Assembly: GCF_009765275.1 (NCBI RefSeq)
Contig: NZ_VOPH01000001.1
Span: 806,001-870,000 of the forward strand
DNA: 64,000 nt
Origin: Chachezhania sediminis
Lineage (GTDB): Bacteria > Pseudomonadota > Alphaproteobacteria > Rhodobacterales > Rhodobacteraceae
Reading direction: 5' to 3'
Shown: piece after piece, positions 1 to 8,052 of the stretch
How the letters are laid out: every line of letters starts with the position of its first letter
Position numbering within the stretch: position 1 is the stretch's first letter
Translations under genes and position numbers: made by a program
The notes under the pieces: model-generated
Told to the model about the DNA's origin: nothing
The model's input: the letters and a program-made list of their open reading frames with translations, nothing else
The model's database searches: none

Positions 1-303
1 GCCGATATAGTCCACTGCCCCGCGCTGGATCGACAGCTTGGCCAGTTCCTCGCTTCCCTGACCGGTCAGAAGGCATACCGCCGTATGGGGCCAGCGACAG
101 GCCAGTTCCTCGATCAACTCGATCCCGGCCTCGCCCGGAAGGCAATTGTCCAGGAAGATGAAGTCGAAGGCTTCCTCCGCGCAGGCCAGGGCCTCGCGGC
201 CGCTCTTGGCCTCGGTCGGGGCGACCGTCCAGGGCAGCGCGGTCAACAGGCGGCGCAAGGTCTTTCTGTCGCCGACATCGTCGTCGATGATCAAGATCTT
301 CAT
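1..303 (-). CDS. Response regulator receiver protein, cut by window edge
   Basis: The reverse strand reads a CheY-like receiver domain from the ATG at 303 and runs off the window after 101 residues. It opens MKILIIDDDVGDRKTLRRLL, giving the acidic Asp pocket. The phosphoacceptor Asp follows in FIFLDNCLPG, and the conserved Thr lies in VCLLTGQG. The ATG overlaps the stop of the upstream receiver gene by ATGA, so the two are translationally coupled. The missing C-terminus could hold an output or kinase domain, so only the receiver part is certain. It is the fourth gene of a minus-strand phosphorelay operon. Confidence 0.88.
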   Translation of the reverse strand, partial: MKILIIDDDVGDRKTLRRLLTALPWTVAPTEAKSGREALACAEEAFDFIFLDNCLPGEAGIELIEELACRWPHTAVCLLTGQGSEELAKLSIQRGAVDYIG

Positions 304-785
304 CCTGTGCGCACCCCGTTCGGTGCCACCGCCTGCACGGCAGGAATGACCACCACCTTCCAGAACTGGTTCAGCGTGCCGACCAGTTCCAGGAAATCGA
401 AGCCCGCATTCCGTTTCAGGATGTACCCCGCCACATTGGCGTCATAGGCCGCAATGATGTCGCGTTCGTCGTCGGATGTGGTCAGGACGACGACCAGCGC
501 GCGCCGCAGCTGAGGATCGGCACGCAGTTCGGTCAGGAGCTCGATCCCGTTCATTCGGGGCATGTTGACGTCCAGCAGGATCACGAAGTGCTCGGGCGGC
601 GGGATGTCCAGTTCGCCGCGCAGGAAAGCCAGCCCCTCGACCCCGTCGCGCATGCGATGGATCGGATTTGCGATCCCCGACTTCCCGAAGGCGCGCCGGA
701 TGGCCTTGGCATCGCCGTCGTCGTCTTCGATCAGGATGATGTTCAGCGGGCCATTCATCAACGATATCTCTTCCGCGAGAGTCAT
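300..785 (-). CDS. Single-domain response regulator (Rcp1-like)
   Basis: A 161-residue stand-alone receiver of the type paired with phytochrome-like kinases. The acidic pocket is IEDDDGDAK near residues 19-27, the phosphoacceptor is Asp72 in LLDVNMPRMNG, and the Thr switch lies in VVLTTSDDERD. The start at 785 is chosen because its ATG overlaps the stop of the upstream kinase by ATGA; an internal Met ten residues in is the alternative. There is no output domain, so it probably passes phosphate or binds a partner protein. It sits between its likely kinase and a further receiver gene that starts inside its stop codon. Confidence 0.88.
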   Translation of the reverse strand: MTLAEEISLMNGPLNIILIEDDDGDAKAIRRAFGKSGIANPIHRMRDGVEGLAFLRGELDIPPPEHFVILLDVNMPRMNGIELLTELRADPQLRRALVVVLTTSDDERDIIAAYDANVAGYILKRNAGFDFLELVGTLNQFWKVVVIPAVQAVAPNGVRTG

Positions 786-3100
786 GCAGCGTCTCTCCGT
801 TGGGGTGCGCATTTGGGCCATGACAATCGGAATGCCGTGCCGCGCCTGCCGTCCGATGACAGCGAAATGGAGCCGCCTGAAACCTTCACCTGCTTCTGCA
901 CGATGGCGAGCCCCATGCCCGAGGTGTCGACCTCGTCCCGGGGGCGCAGGGTCTGGAAGATCTGGAAGACCTTGTCGTGGTAGCGGGGATCGATGCCGGG
1001 GCCGTTGTCCTCGACCGTGAAACGCCAGTTCGTGCCTGCGTCCTCAAGCAATAGGCGGACATGGCCGTCTGGCAGGTCGTGATGCTTGAAGCCGTTGCTG
1101 ACCAGGTTAAGCAGAACGGTCAGCAATGGCATCCGCTGGAATTCGGCCCGATCGAACGGGCCCGCGGTTTCGAAGGACATGCCTTCGGGGACCCGCAGCA
1201 GTTCGGTCAGTTCCTCGACGAATGCGGTGCCGCCGATCAGGTTGGTCGCGTGCTCCGTCCGGCCGATCCGCGAATGTTCCAGCAGCGCATCCAGCAGCTT
1301 TTCCATCCGCGCCGACCGCGACTTCAGCAGATCCAGGCTTTCACGCGTGTCCTCCGTCAGGTGCTGCTCAAGATCCTCCTCCAGCCAGCGCGAGGCATTG
1401 TTGATCACCCGCAGCGGCGCCTTCAGATCGTGTGCCGCAACATAGGCGAACTGGTCCAGTTCGGCATTCGACCTCTCCAGCGCCTCGACCAGGGCCGCAC
1501 GCTCGTCCTCGCGTATCTTGCGCTGTGTGATGTCGTTGACGATGCCGATCAGAATGGTTTCGCCATCGAATTCCGCCCGGCTGACCGAGACATCCAGGGG
1601 CACGGTCGAACCGTCCTTGCGCAGGCCGAAGATTTCCCGCCGGTCCGCCATGCGCCGGCCTTCTATGCCCAGCGCGGCGGTGGTCACATGCCGCTGGTGG
1701 ATCCGGGCCTTGGCGGGATCCATCAGCAACGTCACCGGCCTGTTCAGCAATTCTTCCTTCGTGTAGCCGAAGATCCGGGCTGTTGCCCGGTTGACCGACC
1801 GGATCGTGCCGCCCGGATCGATGGTCAGGACCCCCTGCCCCGCATAGTCGATGATCCGGTCATAGCGGGCGGCCTGGCGGACCAGTTCCTGGCCCAGCGC
1901 AGCGAAACCGATGGCCAGTTGCCCGACCTCGTCCGTGCGGCCCCCGTCGACCTTGTATCTGCGCAAGGCATCGGGTCCTTCACCGACCGCCTGGCCCAGG
2001 AGGCGCAAGGGCGCCGTCACCTTGTCGCAGATTAGCGTCGTCGCGATCAGCGCCAGCAGCGACAACAGGACCGAGACAGCCAGCCCGATTCCCAGCATCC
2101 GGTTGACCGGTGCGATGATCGCCTCGCGGGACTCAAGCGGGATCACGACCATCCCCAGATCAAGGCTGCCCGTCAGGTCGGTCACGGGCTTCGGATAGGC
2201 CAGGTCGCCCCCCTGCCGGATCGGCCGGCCGAAATTGGACGGATCCGCGGCGATCCCTGCCAGACGATTGGGACGCCAGCCTTCATCCTTGAAGAACTTG
2301 AACCCGGTCTGCCCGCCCGCCCCCATGAACTCGAAGAAATTGCCGAAACGGTCGATGATCACGGTTTGCCGGGTCTCAAGGTTCAGCGCGCTGGAGATGA
2401 AGCTTTCGTAGGGGGCGTTCAGGATGATTGCACCGAACAAGGTGCCGCTCCCGTCGCGGACCGGGTGGACCATCCGGATCGTCGGGGGTCCGTCGCGCCG
2501 GCCATGTTCGCGGTTGTAGGTGATGCTGGAAAAATAGCTGTCGGACGCGCTTTCGATACCGGCAAGATAGGCTTCGCCCCCTTTTTGCTGCAGCTCCGCC
2601 TGCGGGATCTTGAAAATTCCGTCGTCGCGGCGGTCGACGCGCACCAGTTCTCGCCAGTTGTCGGCCTTTCCGATGAAGCGGGCCTGGCTGTACTCCGGGT
2701 TCACCAGCAGCATGTTCAGAAAGACCTCGGCCAGGAGGTCTTCCCATGCTTCAAGGTCGGTGCCGTCCACCGGATCGCGCCGGTCGGGCGCGGACGCGGC
2801 ACGCATGATGCCCTGCACCGGCGAGAACTGCGCCAGCTCTGCCGCTTCGTTCCGCATGCCCAGCAGCGCATCCGACAGCTGGTCCGCCGTCAGCGCCGCC
2901 CGCAGTTCAAGCTGCGCAGCCGCCGCCTGCAGCGCATCGCGGCGCACCTCGATCGCGAACAGAGCGGTGAAGGTCAGCGATACCACGAAGACGACGCCCA
3001 GGGCCACCAGGCCCAGCCGATGCGACAGGCTTCCCCAGCCAAGGGCGCCGGCGGGTTCGGTCATGCCCCGCAGTTGCGAAAAGGGACTGCCAGCCACCAT
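782..3100 (-). CDS. Membrane sensor histidine kinase (sensor-HAMP-PAS-HisKA-HATPase)
   Basis: A 772-residue inner-membrane kinase. Two membrane segments (about 29-50 and 336-357) bracket a periplasmic Cache-like sensor of some 280 residues. HAMP follows, then a PAS domain (about 413-525). The phosphoacceptor region reads FAYVAAHDLKAPLR with His557, and the C-terminal ATPase has the N-box NLVSNGFKHH and DNGPGI/GMGLAI glycine boxes. The variant H-box (HDLKAPLR) is typical of phytochrome-like kinases that signal to stand-alone receivers, matching its neighbours. It starts 4 bases after the stop of an upstream receiver gene and overlaps the next by ATGA. No strong Shine-Dalgarno precedes the first ATG; the ATG at 3064 is an alternative. 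The ligand is unknown. Confidence 0.9.
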   Translation of the reverse strand: MVAGSPFSQLRGMTEPAGALGWGSLSHRLGLVALGVVFVVSLTFTALFAIEVRRDALQAAAAQLELRAALTADQLSDALLGMRNEAAELAQFSPVQGIMRAASAPDRRDPVDGTDLEAWEDLLAEVFLNMLLVNPEYSQARFIGKADNWRELVRVDRRDDGIFKIPQAELQQKGGEAYLAGIESASDSYFSSITYNREHGRRDGPPTIRMVHPVRDGSGTLFGAIILNAPYESFISSALNLETRQTVIIDRFGNFFEFMGAGGQTGFKFFKDEGWRPNRLAGIAADPSNFGRPIRQGGDLAYPKPVTDLTGSLDLGMVVIPLESREAIIAPVNRMLGIGLAVSVLLSLLALIATTLICDKVTAPLRLLGQAVGEGPDALRRYKVDGGRTDEVGQLAIGFAALGQELVRQAARYDRIIDYAGQGVLTIDPGGTIRSVNRATARIFGYTKEELLNRPVTLLMDPAKARIHQRHVTTAALGIEGRRMADRREIFGLRKDGSTVPLDVSVSRAEFDGETILIGIVNDITQRKIREDERAALVEALERSNAELDQFAYVAAHDLKAPLRVINNASRWLEEDLEQHLTEDTRESLDLLKSRSARMEKLLDALLEHSRIGRTEHATNLIGGTAFVEELTELLRVPEGMSFETAGPFDRAEFQRMPLLTVLLNLVSNGFKHHDLPDGHVRLLLEDAGTNWRFTVEDNGPGIDPRYHDKVFQIFQTLRPRDEVDTSGMGLAIVQKQVKVSGGSISLSSDGRRGTAFRLSWPKCAPQRRDAA

Positions 3101-3103
3101 CGA

Positions 3104-3817
3104 TCAGTGAACGCCGTTGACCAGTTTCACGGTCCCGGTTTCGGCTTTCCGGCTTTCCTCGACCACGGCGGTCAGGCTGTCCATCAGCGTGACGATGTCC
3201 TTACAGCCCTGTTCCAGAAGGATCGCATGTTCGCCCAGCCGGTTCCCGTCGTCGCCCATGCGGTGGAATTCGTTCAGGCGGACCAGGGTCGCAGAGATTA
3301 TTTCCCGCATTTCCGGCCCGCAGGAGCGATTGAAGAGGTTGATCGCCCGCTGCATTTTCCGCCGGAAGTCGCGGGCATCGGCCATGGCGGTATAGAACAT
3401 GCGCCGTTCGAACGAGGTGATGATGGACTTGCGCAGGCTGTCGATCGACAGCTCTTCCTTCACCAGGTAGTCGGCGCAGCCCCGGCGCATCGCCTCGACC
3501 GCAACGGAATGGTCGGTGACGCTGGTCAGCATGATCGGGACGACGTCGATCTGTTCCTTCTGCGACAGCACCACCTTCAGCGCGTCCAGCCCGGTTTCCA
3601 TACCCAGGTGATAATCGAGGAAGGCAAAGTCGTAAGGCTCTTCCAGCAGGTCCCGCATTTCGTCAATGGTGCTGGCTTCGCTGATTTCCAGGCTGAAGCC
3701 GGTCTGGCTGCAGATCTTCTTCAACCGCATCCGGTCGACCGGGTCATCGTCCAGGATCAGGGCCTTGAGCAGAACGGGATTGATCGCAAAGGCCGTGGAG
3801 GCAGGCGTGCTTGTCAT
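3104..3817 (-). CDS. Response regulator with helical C-terminal extension
   Basis: A 237-residue protein with an N-terminal receiver (about 17-140). The acidic pocket is LILDDDPVDR, the phosphoacceptor is Asp68 in FAFLDYHLG, and the switch Thr and Lys lie in IMLTSV and DYLVKEEL. The C-terminal hundred residues are predicted helical, with no recognisable DNA-binding or enzymatic domain; they could form a docking or phosphotransfer-like helix bundle. It is the first gene of the four-gene phosphorelay operon. The following sensor kinase starts 4 bases after its stop, so the kinase and three receivers probably form one pathway with branching phosphoflow (inference). Confidence 0.85.
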   Translation of the reverse strand: MTSTPASTAFAINPVLLKALILDDDPVDRMRLKKICSQTGFSLEISEASTIDEMRDLLEEPYDFAFLDYHLGMETGLDALKVVLSQKEQIDVVPIMLTSVTDHSVAVEAMRRGCADYLVKEELSIDSLRKSIITSFERRMFYTAMADARDFRRKMQRAINLFNRSCGPEMREIISATLVRLNEFHRMGDDGNRLGEHAILLEQGCKDIVTLMDSLTAVVEESRKAETGTVKLVNGVH

Positions 3818-3966
3818 CGTTTCGGTCCAGTTTCAGCGCTTGGCCCGGGGCATTCCCCGGACAGGATTGGGGAAACCTTGGCGAAACGGGCTGAACGTGG
3901 CGTTAAGACGGAGGGCAGAAATGCGTCAATTCGAAGGCATCGGCGGCCCGCATCAACCGGTAACCG

Positions 3967-4001
3967 AAAAGGCGCACCCGGCCTCTCCGGCCTGATGCGC
4001 C
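3967..4001 (-). terminator. Rho-independent terminator
   Basis: On the minus strand a stem GGCGCA/TGCGCC encloses an inner CCGG/CCGG pair and is followed directly by TTTTC. It lies 23 bases past the stop of the small gene ending at 4024 and probably ends that transcript before the phosphorelay operon. Confidence 0.75.
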
Positions 4002-4023
4002 AAGGCAGGCCAGGAAACGCCGC

Positions 4024-4251
4024 TTACAGCCACATGTTGGCGGCGCTGAAGGGCGCCACGAAAGGCAAAGACCCGGCCTTCACCAGGTCGGCCCAGCGCG
4101 CCGATTCCATCGCATCCCAGACGGCAAAGGCCTGGGTGACCGTGTTGCAGGCCAGCCTGCGCCCCATGCGCAGCGGCACCAGAACGGTATAGCGCGACGG
4201 CTTGATCGCGGTCAGGGCCGTTTCGGCATGGGGGAAGGCGCCATCAGGCAT
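4024..4251 (-). CDS. Small hypothetical protein
   Basis: A 75-residue protein opening MPDGAFPHAETALTAIKPSR, with no signal peptide or membrane segment and no family recognised. The start is chosen at 4251 because it overlaps the stop of the preceding membrane-protein reading frame by 8 bases, suggesting coupled expression; an ATG at 4275 is possible. It is followed by a good terminator, which supports it as the last gene of a real transcript. The middle reads TVLVPLRMGRRLACNTVTQ and could form a short strand-rich domain, but nothing more can be said. Confidence 0.55.
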   Translation of the reverse strand: MPDGAFPHAETALTAIKPSRYTVLVPLRMGRRLACNTVTQAFAVWDAMESARWADLVKAGSLPFVAPFSAANMWL

Positions 4252-5063
4252 GGGCCACCCTTCGCTTCGGCGCATGGGCCTGCGCGACCCGCCGCACGGT
4301 CCGAAGGCGCAGATACTCCGCCCGCGGCGCCCCCATCACCCGCCACAGCACCGCCGACAGGATCACCGTGCCAGAAAAACAAAGACCGGCCAGGGGCCAG
4401 GAAAGACTGGCCGTCCACCCCGGCAGCCCGGCAAGAAGACCCAAAGTGGTCCCCTGCACGATCACCGTCGCAAAAAAGGTGCACGCCGGAGAGGCGCAGG
4501 GTCATCAGCCACAGGCCCAGCCCCGCCGCCATCAGCGCAGCCGGGCCACCCGCCGGAAGAGAAAAGGCAAAGACCGACAGCGTTGACAACAGCAGCGCCG
4601 GTCCGCCCCGCCCCTCGCAGGCCTTGAGTGCCGCCTCGCGGAAAAAGAGACCCAGAACCAGGGCCTGGGCGAAGAAGGAAAGATAGAGCGGACCCGCCAT
4701 CGGAACCGGAATTGGCAACGAGATGTCCTTGGCAGAGGAGCCAGAAAAGCCAACTATGTCGGAATTCCCGATGAAGTTAAGAACGCCGACCGCCATGATC
4801 GGAACCAACCAGATCGCGGGGCCCAGAACCAGACCAAGCGCCGAGCGTTTTGCAGTCCAGCCGCAATCCATCCGGGAATAATGCCCAGCGCGCGGGTGGC
4901 GAAACAGGGACACGACGTCGCCGCGCAGAATAACCAATGATCCCAGAAGGGTGGCGCCATGGACAACGAAAGCTTCATCGGACCCAGGACCGAAAACGGC
5001 ATGGCGGAGCGTTTCTCCGACACAGAGTATAACTGCCACAATTGCAGCATACACCAAGTGCAT
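4244..5063 (-). pseudogene. Multi-pass membrane protein with frameshift (CPBP-like layout)
   Basis: Two reading frames together encode about 272 residues with seven or eight hydrophobic segments. The first frame runs from the ATG at 5063 to about 4475 and then drifts into an arginine-rich, non-membrane tail. The other frame resumes hydrophobic sequence (FATVIVQGTTLGLLAGLPGW) to the stop at 4244. The switch falls in a run of six A on the plus strand (4472-4477); five would restore one frame. The segment FFREAALKA followed by LLSTLSVFAFSLPAGG resembles the CPBP intramembrane protease layout, but the catalytic EE and His are not present. It may be a real frameshift or a homopolymer sequencing error. 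Confidence 0.55.
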
Positions 5064-5070
5064 TTCGCTT

Positions 5071-5087
5071 GCACCCAACTTGGGTGC
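5071..5087. promoter_or_regulatory. 17-nt near-perfect palindrome upstream of membrane protein
   Basis: GCACCCAACTTGGGTGC has 8-base perfect arms around a single central base. It sits immediately upstream of the ATG at 5063. It could be an operator or a start-proximal hairpin. No regulator gene lies next to it. Confidence 0.4.
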
Positions 5088-5391
5088 GCGGCGTTCAGGA
5101 CCCAAATGCCCTGTGCGTGGCGCAGGTGAAAGCTGGGCCGGAAACTGGCCATCTATTCATGAATCGTAGACGCCCTTATTTTTTCGCGCTACACGAATCA
5201 AGCCCGATCAACCTGTCAAGTGCGGCATCCCCAGTTCCGAATTGTCCTTGCCGATATTGGCCCGGAACGGTTTTTGACCCCGCTTCAAGCCGTTGCGCCA
5301 AGAAATCCCGCAATGATTGCAAAAACTCCCAGAAGTTCGCGCCAGTATTTTCTCGGGCCAAACCGGGGCGCATTGCAGCCATCACATGCAA

Positions 5392-5418
5392 AACGGACCG
5401 ATCACTGACCGGTCCGTT
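5392..5418 (-). terminator. Rho-independent terminator of the peptidoglycan-binding protein gene
   Basis: A perfect 9-bp stem AACGGACCG/CGGTCCGTT with a 9-base loop is followed on the minus strand by TTTT. It lies 24 bases beyond the stop at 5443. Confidence 0.8.
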
Positions 5419-5442
5419 GTGCCTTCACGACTGACTGAGGCG

Positions 5443-6648
5443 TCAGTTGTAGCGTGCCACATCGCTGGCCAGCGCGGCCATCCGGTCCCGTGTCTGGCCC
5501 AGCACCGGCGCGCCTTCGGCGGTCACGGCATTGGCAACGGCCTCGTTCAGCCAGGCCTCGGCCGCCTTCGGATCTGCGCGGTCCACACCTTTGCCGTCCC
5601 GCAGCAGATGGCCGATGACCTCGGAATAGCCTGTGGCTCCGGCACCGACCAGCATCAGGGCAGATCCCATGGCCACCGACGGCATGTCCTCGCGATAGCC
5701 GACGCCCAGGCAAACCTGGCCGGTATCGACGGCCTGTTCCGCCGGCAGACCCGACCGGGCCAGGAAGTCCGACACCTGGGTGATCACGGCACTGGGCCGT
5801 TCGTCATGCAGGCCGTTCGAATAGGGCGCCATCGCCTGGGCCAGACCTTCGCAATGCGCCTTGATCTGGTCGGGGGTCATGTTGGTGACCCCGGCTTCCA
5901 GCGACGAGCCATCGGCAACGGCATGGGCCCGGGCGACACAGGCCTGCCAGTCCAGGCCGCCGCTGGCGGGGTTACCGCACGAGTCGGTCCGCACCACCGG
6001 CAACGGCGCCAGGGTGACGGCGTCCGCTACGGCCACGGCGGTCCGGTCGGGCACCGGCGGCGGCGTCACGCTGGTCGCCGGCGCAAGCGAGGCGGTACCC
6101 TCGGCCTCAGCCTTGAACAGACGCAGAAGGCCGGCGGGACCCTGTTGCGCCATCACGTTGTCATAGCGGGGCACGCCCGCACTTGCCCGGGCGCGCTGAT
6201 AGCCCGACAGCAGGAACTGCGTCTCCTCCTTCGACAGGGTGCCGTCGGCTGCATCACCCATGTCGGCCTGATAGCGCGACGCGGCCGATCGGCTTTGCGC
6301 CCCCATCACGCCATCGACGCTGCCGGCGTCATAGCCGAAGAAGTTCAGCGCCGTCTGGACCTGCCGGTTCTGTTCCCGCTGTGCGGAAGAGATGGCGGGT
6401 GCCGACCGGCGCGGTGCGGGGCTGGTGGTGCGGGCCTGTTGCTGGGCGGCGGCGACGCCGGTCTGGTAGGCTGCGTTTTCCTGCTGGATCCGCTTGGCGC
6501 GGTTCTGCTTCACCACTTCATTGATCAGCAGGCCGCCGACCACCAGGCCACCGACAACGGCTGCGGTATTGTCTGCACGGGCCCGGGGTGCCGGGGCCGT
6601 CAGGGCGATTGCGGCCGCAGCCGCAATGACAAAGGAACTTGCGCGCAT
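5443..6648 (-). CDS. Exported peptidoglycan-binding domain protein
   Basis: A 401-residue protein with a Sec signal peptide (MRASSFVIAAAAAIALTAPA) and a short glycine-rich hydrophobic stretch (AAVVGGLVVGGLLINEVV) just after the likely cleavage site. A coiled, Gln-rich linker leads to a PG_binding_1-type domain (about 93-150; QVQTALNFFGYDAGSVDGVM, a typical helix repeat). The C-terminal 230 residues are helical with paired cysteines (DSCGNPASGGLDWQACV) and no catalytic motif recognised. It is probably attached to or patrolling the cell wall in the periplasm. It is monocistronic, with a strong terminator; a 12-base direct repeat lies upstream. Confidence 0.8.
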   Translation of the reverse strand: MRASSFVIAAAAAIALTAPAPRARADNTAAVVGGLVVGGLLINEVVKQNRAKRIQQENAAYQTGVAAAQQQARTTSPAPRRSAPAISSAQREQNRQVQTALNFFGYDAGSVDGVMGAQSRSAASRYQADMGDAADGTLSKEETQFLLSGYQRARASAGVPRYDNVMAQQGPAGLLRLFKAEAEGTASLAPATSVTPPPVPDRTAVAVADAVTLAPLPVVRTDSCGNPASGGLDWQACVARAHAVADGSSLEAGVTNMTPDQIKAHCEGLAQAMAPYSNGLHDERPSAVITQVSDFLARSGLPAEQAVDTGQVCLGVGYREDMPSVAMGSALMLVGAGATGYSEVIGHLLRDGKGVDRADPKAAEAWLNEAVANAVTAEGAPVLGQTRDRMAALASDVARYN

Positions 6649-6768
6649 GGCTTCGACGCTCCCGTTCAGTTGGGTTCCCAGACCGCCGGGCTGGCGGCCG
6701 GTCTGACAGGAATAACGCCCCCGGCCGGCAATTGTTCATCCGAAGGTTCCCGCCGACAGGGGTCACCG

Positions 6769-6813
6769 GCGGAAAGACGCGCGCCTAACGGGGGCGAATG
6801 CGCGGAAAGACGC
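6769..6813. repeat. Direct repeat GCGGAAAGACGC, 33-bp spacing
   Basis: GCGGAAAGACGC occurs at 6769-6780 and again at 6802-6813. The 33-bp period is close to three helical turns. The pair lies upstream of the peptidoglycan-binding protein gene and downstream of the GGDEF gene. A regulator site is possible, but no consensus is recognised. Confidence 0.45.
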
Positions 6814-6843
6814 CCGAACCGTTGACGGACCCTGCACGGGGCA

Positions 6844-8052
6844 TCAGGCCTTCAGCGACCGGCCCAATGGCGCCACGGTGCTGGCCAGGGCCACCGGGCT
6901 GCCGCGCGCCTGACGGGGGTCGCCCGGGACCAACAGGTCCGGGCTGTCAAAAGGCCCCATCCCCCCGGGCACCACGAAATCCTCGGTGAAGAAGCGGTGG
7001 CAGGCCCGGCCGCTGCGCTTGGCCTTGTAGAGCGCGAGATCGGCCAGGTGCAGCATGCACGAACCGGCCTCGCCGTCGGTGCACGGCCGCGCCCCGTGAT
7101 CCCCGTCCCTGTCGGCACGGCCGGCCCCCGCCATCCGTCCGACGCGTCGCTGTCGCAACCCGTCGTCAATCAGGCCCCGGACCTCGGACGAAATCGCTAT
7201 GCCGATACTCGCCGAAACCCGGCACGCGTGCCCTTCGAACGGGATGGGTTGTTCCAGCCGGGCGATAAGCCGGCGGGCAATCGCCTCCAACCGGGCGCGG
7301 TCGGACAGGTTGTCGAAGACCACGACGAATTCGTCGCCACCGATCCGGGCCACGGTATCGCCCTGGCGCGTTTCCTCGACCATGATGCGGGCGGCCTGTT
7401 GCAGGACATGATCGCCCGCGGCATGGCCCAGCGAGTCGTTCACCGCCTTGAAGTAGTCCAGATCCAGATGCATCAGCGAGAACGCGGCGCCCGCTTCCTC
7501 GAGCCGGGTCAGGACGTGGTTCATAGCCCGGCGGTTCTTCAACCCGGTCAGCGTGTCGGTGAAGGCCTGTTCCTCGGCCGCGATCTTGGCCCCCTGCAGC
7601 CGCAGGTTCAGCTTGCGCGACGCTTCCATCGCAGCGGATTTCGCCTCCACCAGGTACAGCAGTTCGATGGCCAGGTCGGTCGGCGCGAAATCGGTACTGG
7701 TCAGCGAAAAGTCCCGCACCGCGTCCAGGACCGAGATCCCGAAGGACAGGTTGATCACGGCGCCGCCGTCCGGCAATGGCACCAGCACGCCTTTCAGTGT
7801 CGTGGCCGGCGGCATCCGCAATTGCAGGCGCAACTGGGCGGCGGGAAAGGCCATCAGGTCGTCCATAGACACGGCCGACCGGGGGCGCAGCACGCAAAAC
7901 AGGTCCAGCATACGCTGGCCTGCCAGCGGACTTTCGGGGCACAGTTTCTGCAGGGTCGGCCCTGCATCCAAGATGTGCCCGCTGTCGTCCACGATCAGCG
8001 ACATGGGGCAGAGCCGTGTCAGGATCCGTGCCAGGTCCGTCGGTTCGGTCAT
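6844..8052 (-). CDS. H-NOX-associated diguanylate cyclase (HNOBA-GGDEF)
   Basis: A 402-residue protein. The N-terminal about 120 residues match the HNOBA type that partners H-NOX sensors. A helical coiled connector follows (about 128-160), then a GGDEF domain with IGGDEFVVVF at 237-246. The product-inhibition I-site is present as R229-Q-G-D232, five residues before the signature, so cyclic di-GMP synthesis with feedback is expected. The start at 8052 overlaps the H-NOX stop by ATGA. Oddly, about 35 extra residues rich in Arg, Gly and Asp (about 299-333) interrupt the domain just before HLADLALYKAKRSG, where the family is normally compact. The role inferred is relaying a gas or redox cue to cyclic di-GMP. 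Confidence 0.88.
   Translation of the reverse strand: MTEPTDLARILTRLCPMSLIVDDSGHILDAGPTLQKLCPESPLAGQRMLDLFCVLRPRSAVSMDDLMAFPAAQLRLQLRMPPATTLKGVLVPLPDGGAVINLSFGISVLDAVRDFSLTSTDFAPTDLAIELLYLVEAKSAAMEASRKLNLRLQGAKIAAEEQAFTDTLTGLKNRRAMNHVLTRLEEAGAAFSLMHLDLDYFKAVNDSLGHAAGDHVLQQAARIMVEETRQGDTVARIGGDEFVVVFDNLSDRARLEAIARRLIARLEQPIPFEGHACRVSASIGIAISSEVRGLIDDGLRQRRVGRMAGAGRADRDGDHGARPCTDGEAGSCMLHLADLALYKAKRSGRACHRFFTEDFVVPGGMGPFDSPDLLVPGDPRQARGSPVALASTVAPLGRSLKA

Larger units (their letters stand above)
5064..5442. other. Intergenic region, no gene seen
   Basis: This stretch is less GC-rich than its surroundings. It holds the palindrome at 5071-5087, the presumed promoter of the membrane-protein gene, and at its far end the terminator of the peptidoglycan-binding protein gene. 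No reading frame in it has convincing codon use or a recognisable product. Confidence 0.6.

Noticed and set aside
2366-4192. Plus-strand frame of about 600 codons opposite the sensor kinase and receiver genes
   Set aside because: It is antisense to genes with clear domain motifs, has no recognisable product and is a usual by-product of GC-rich third positions.
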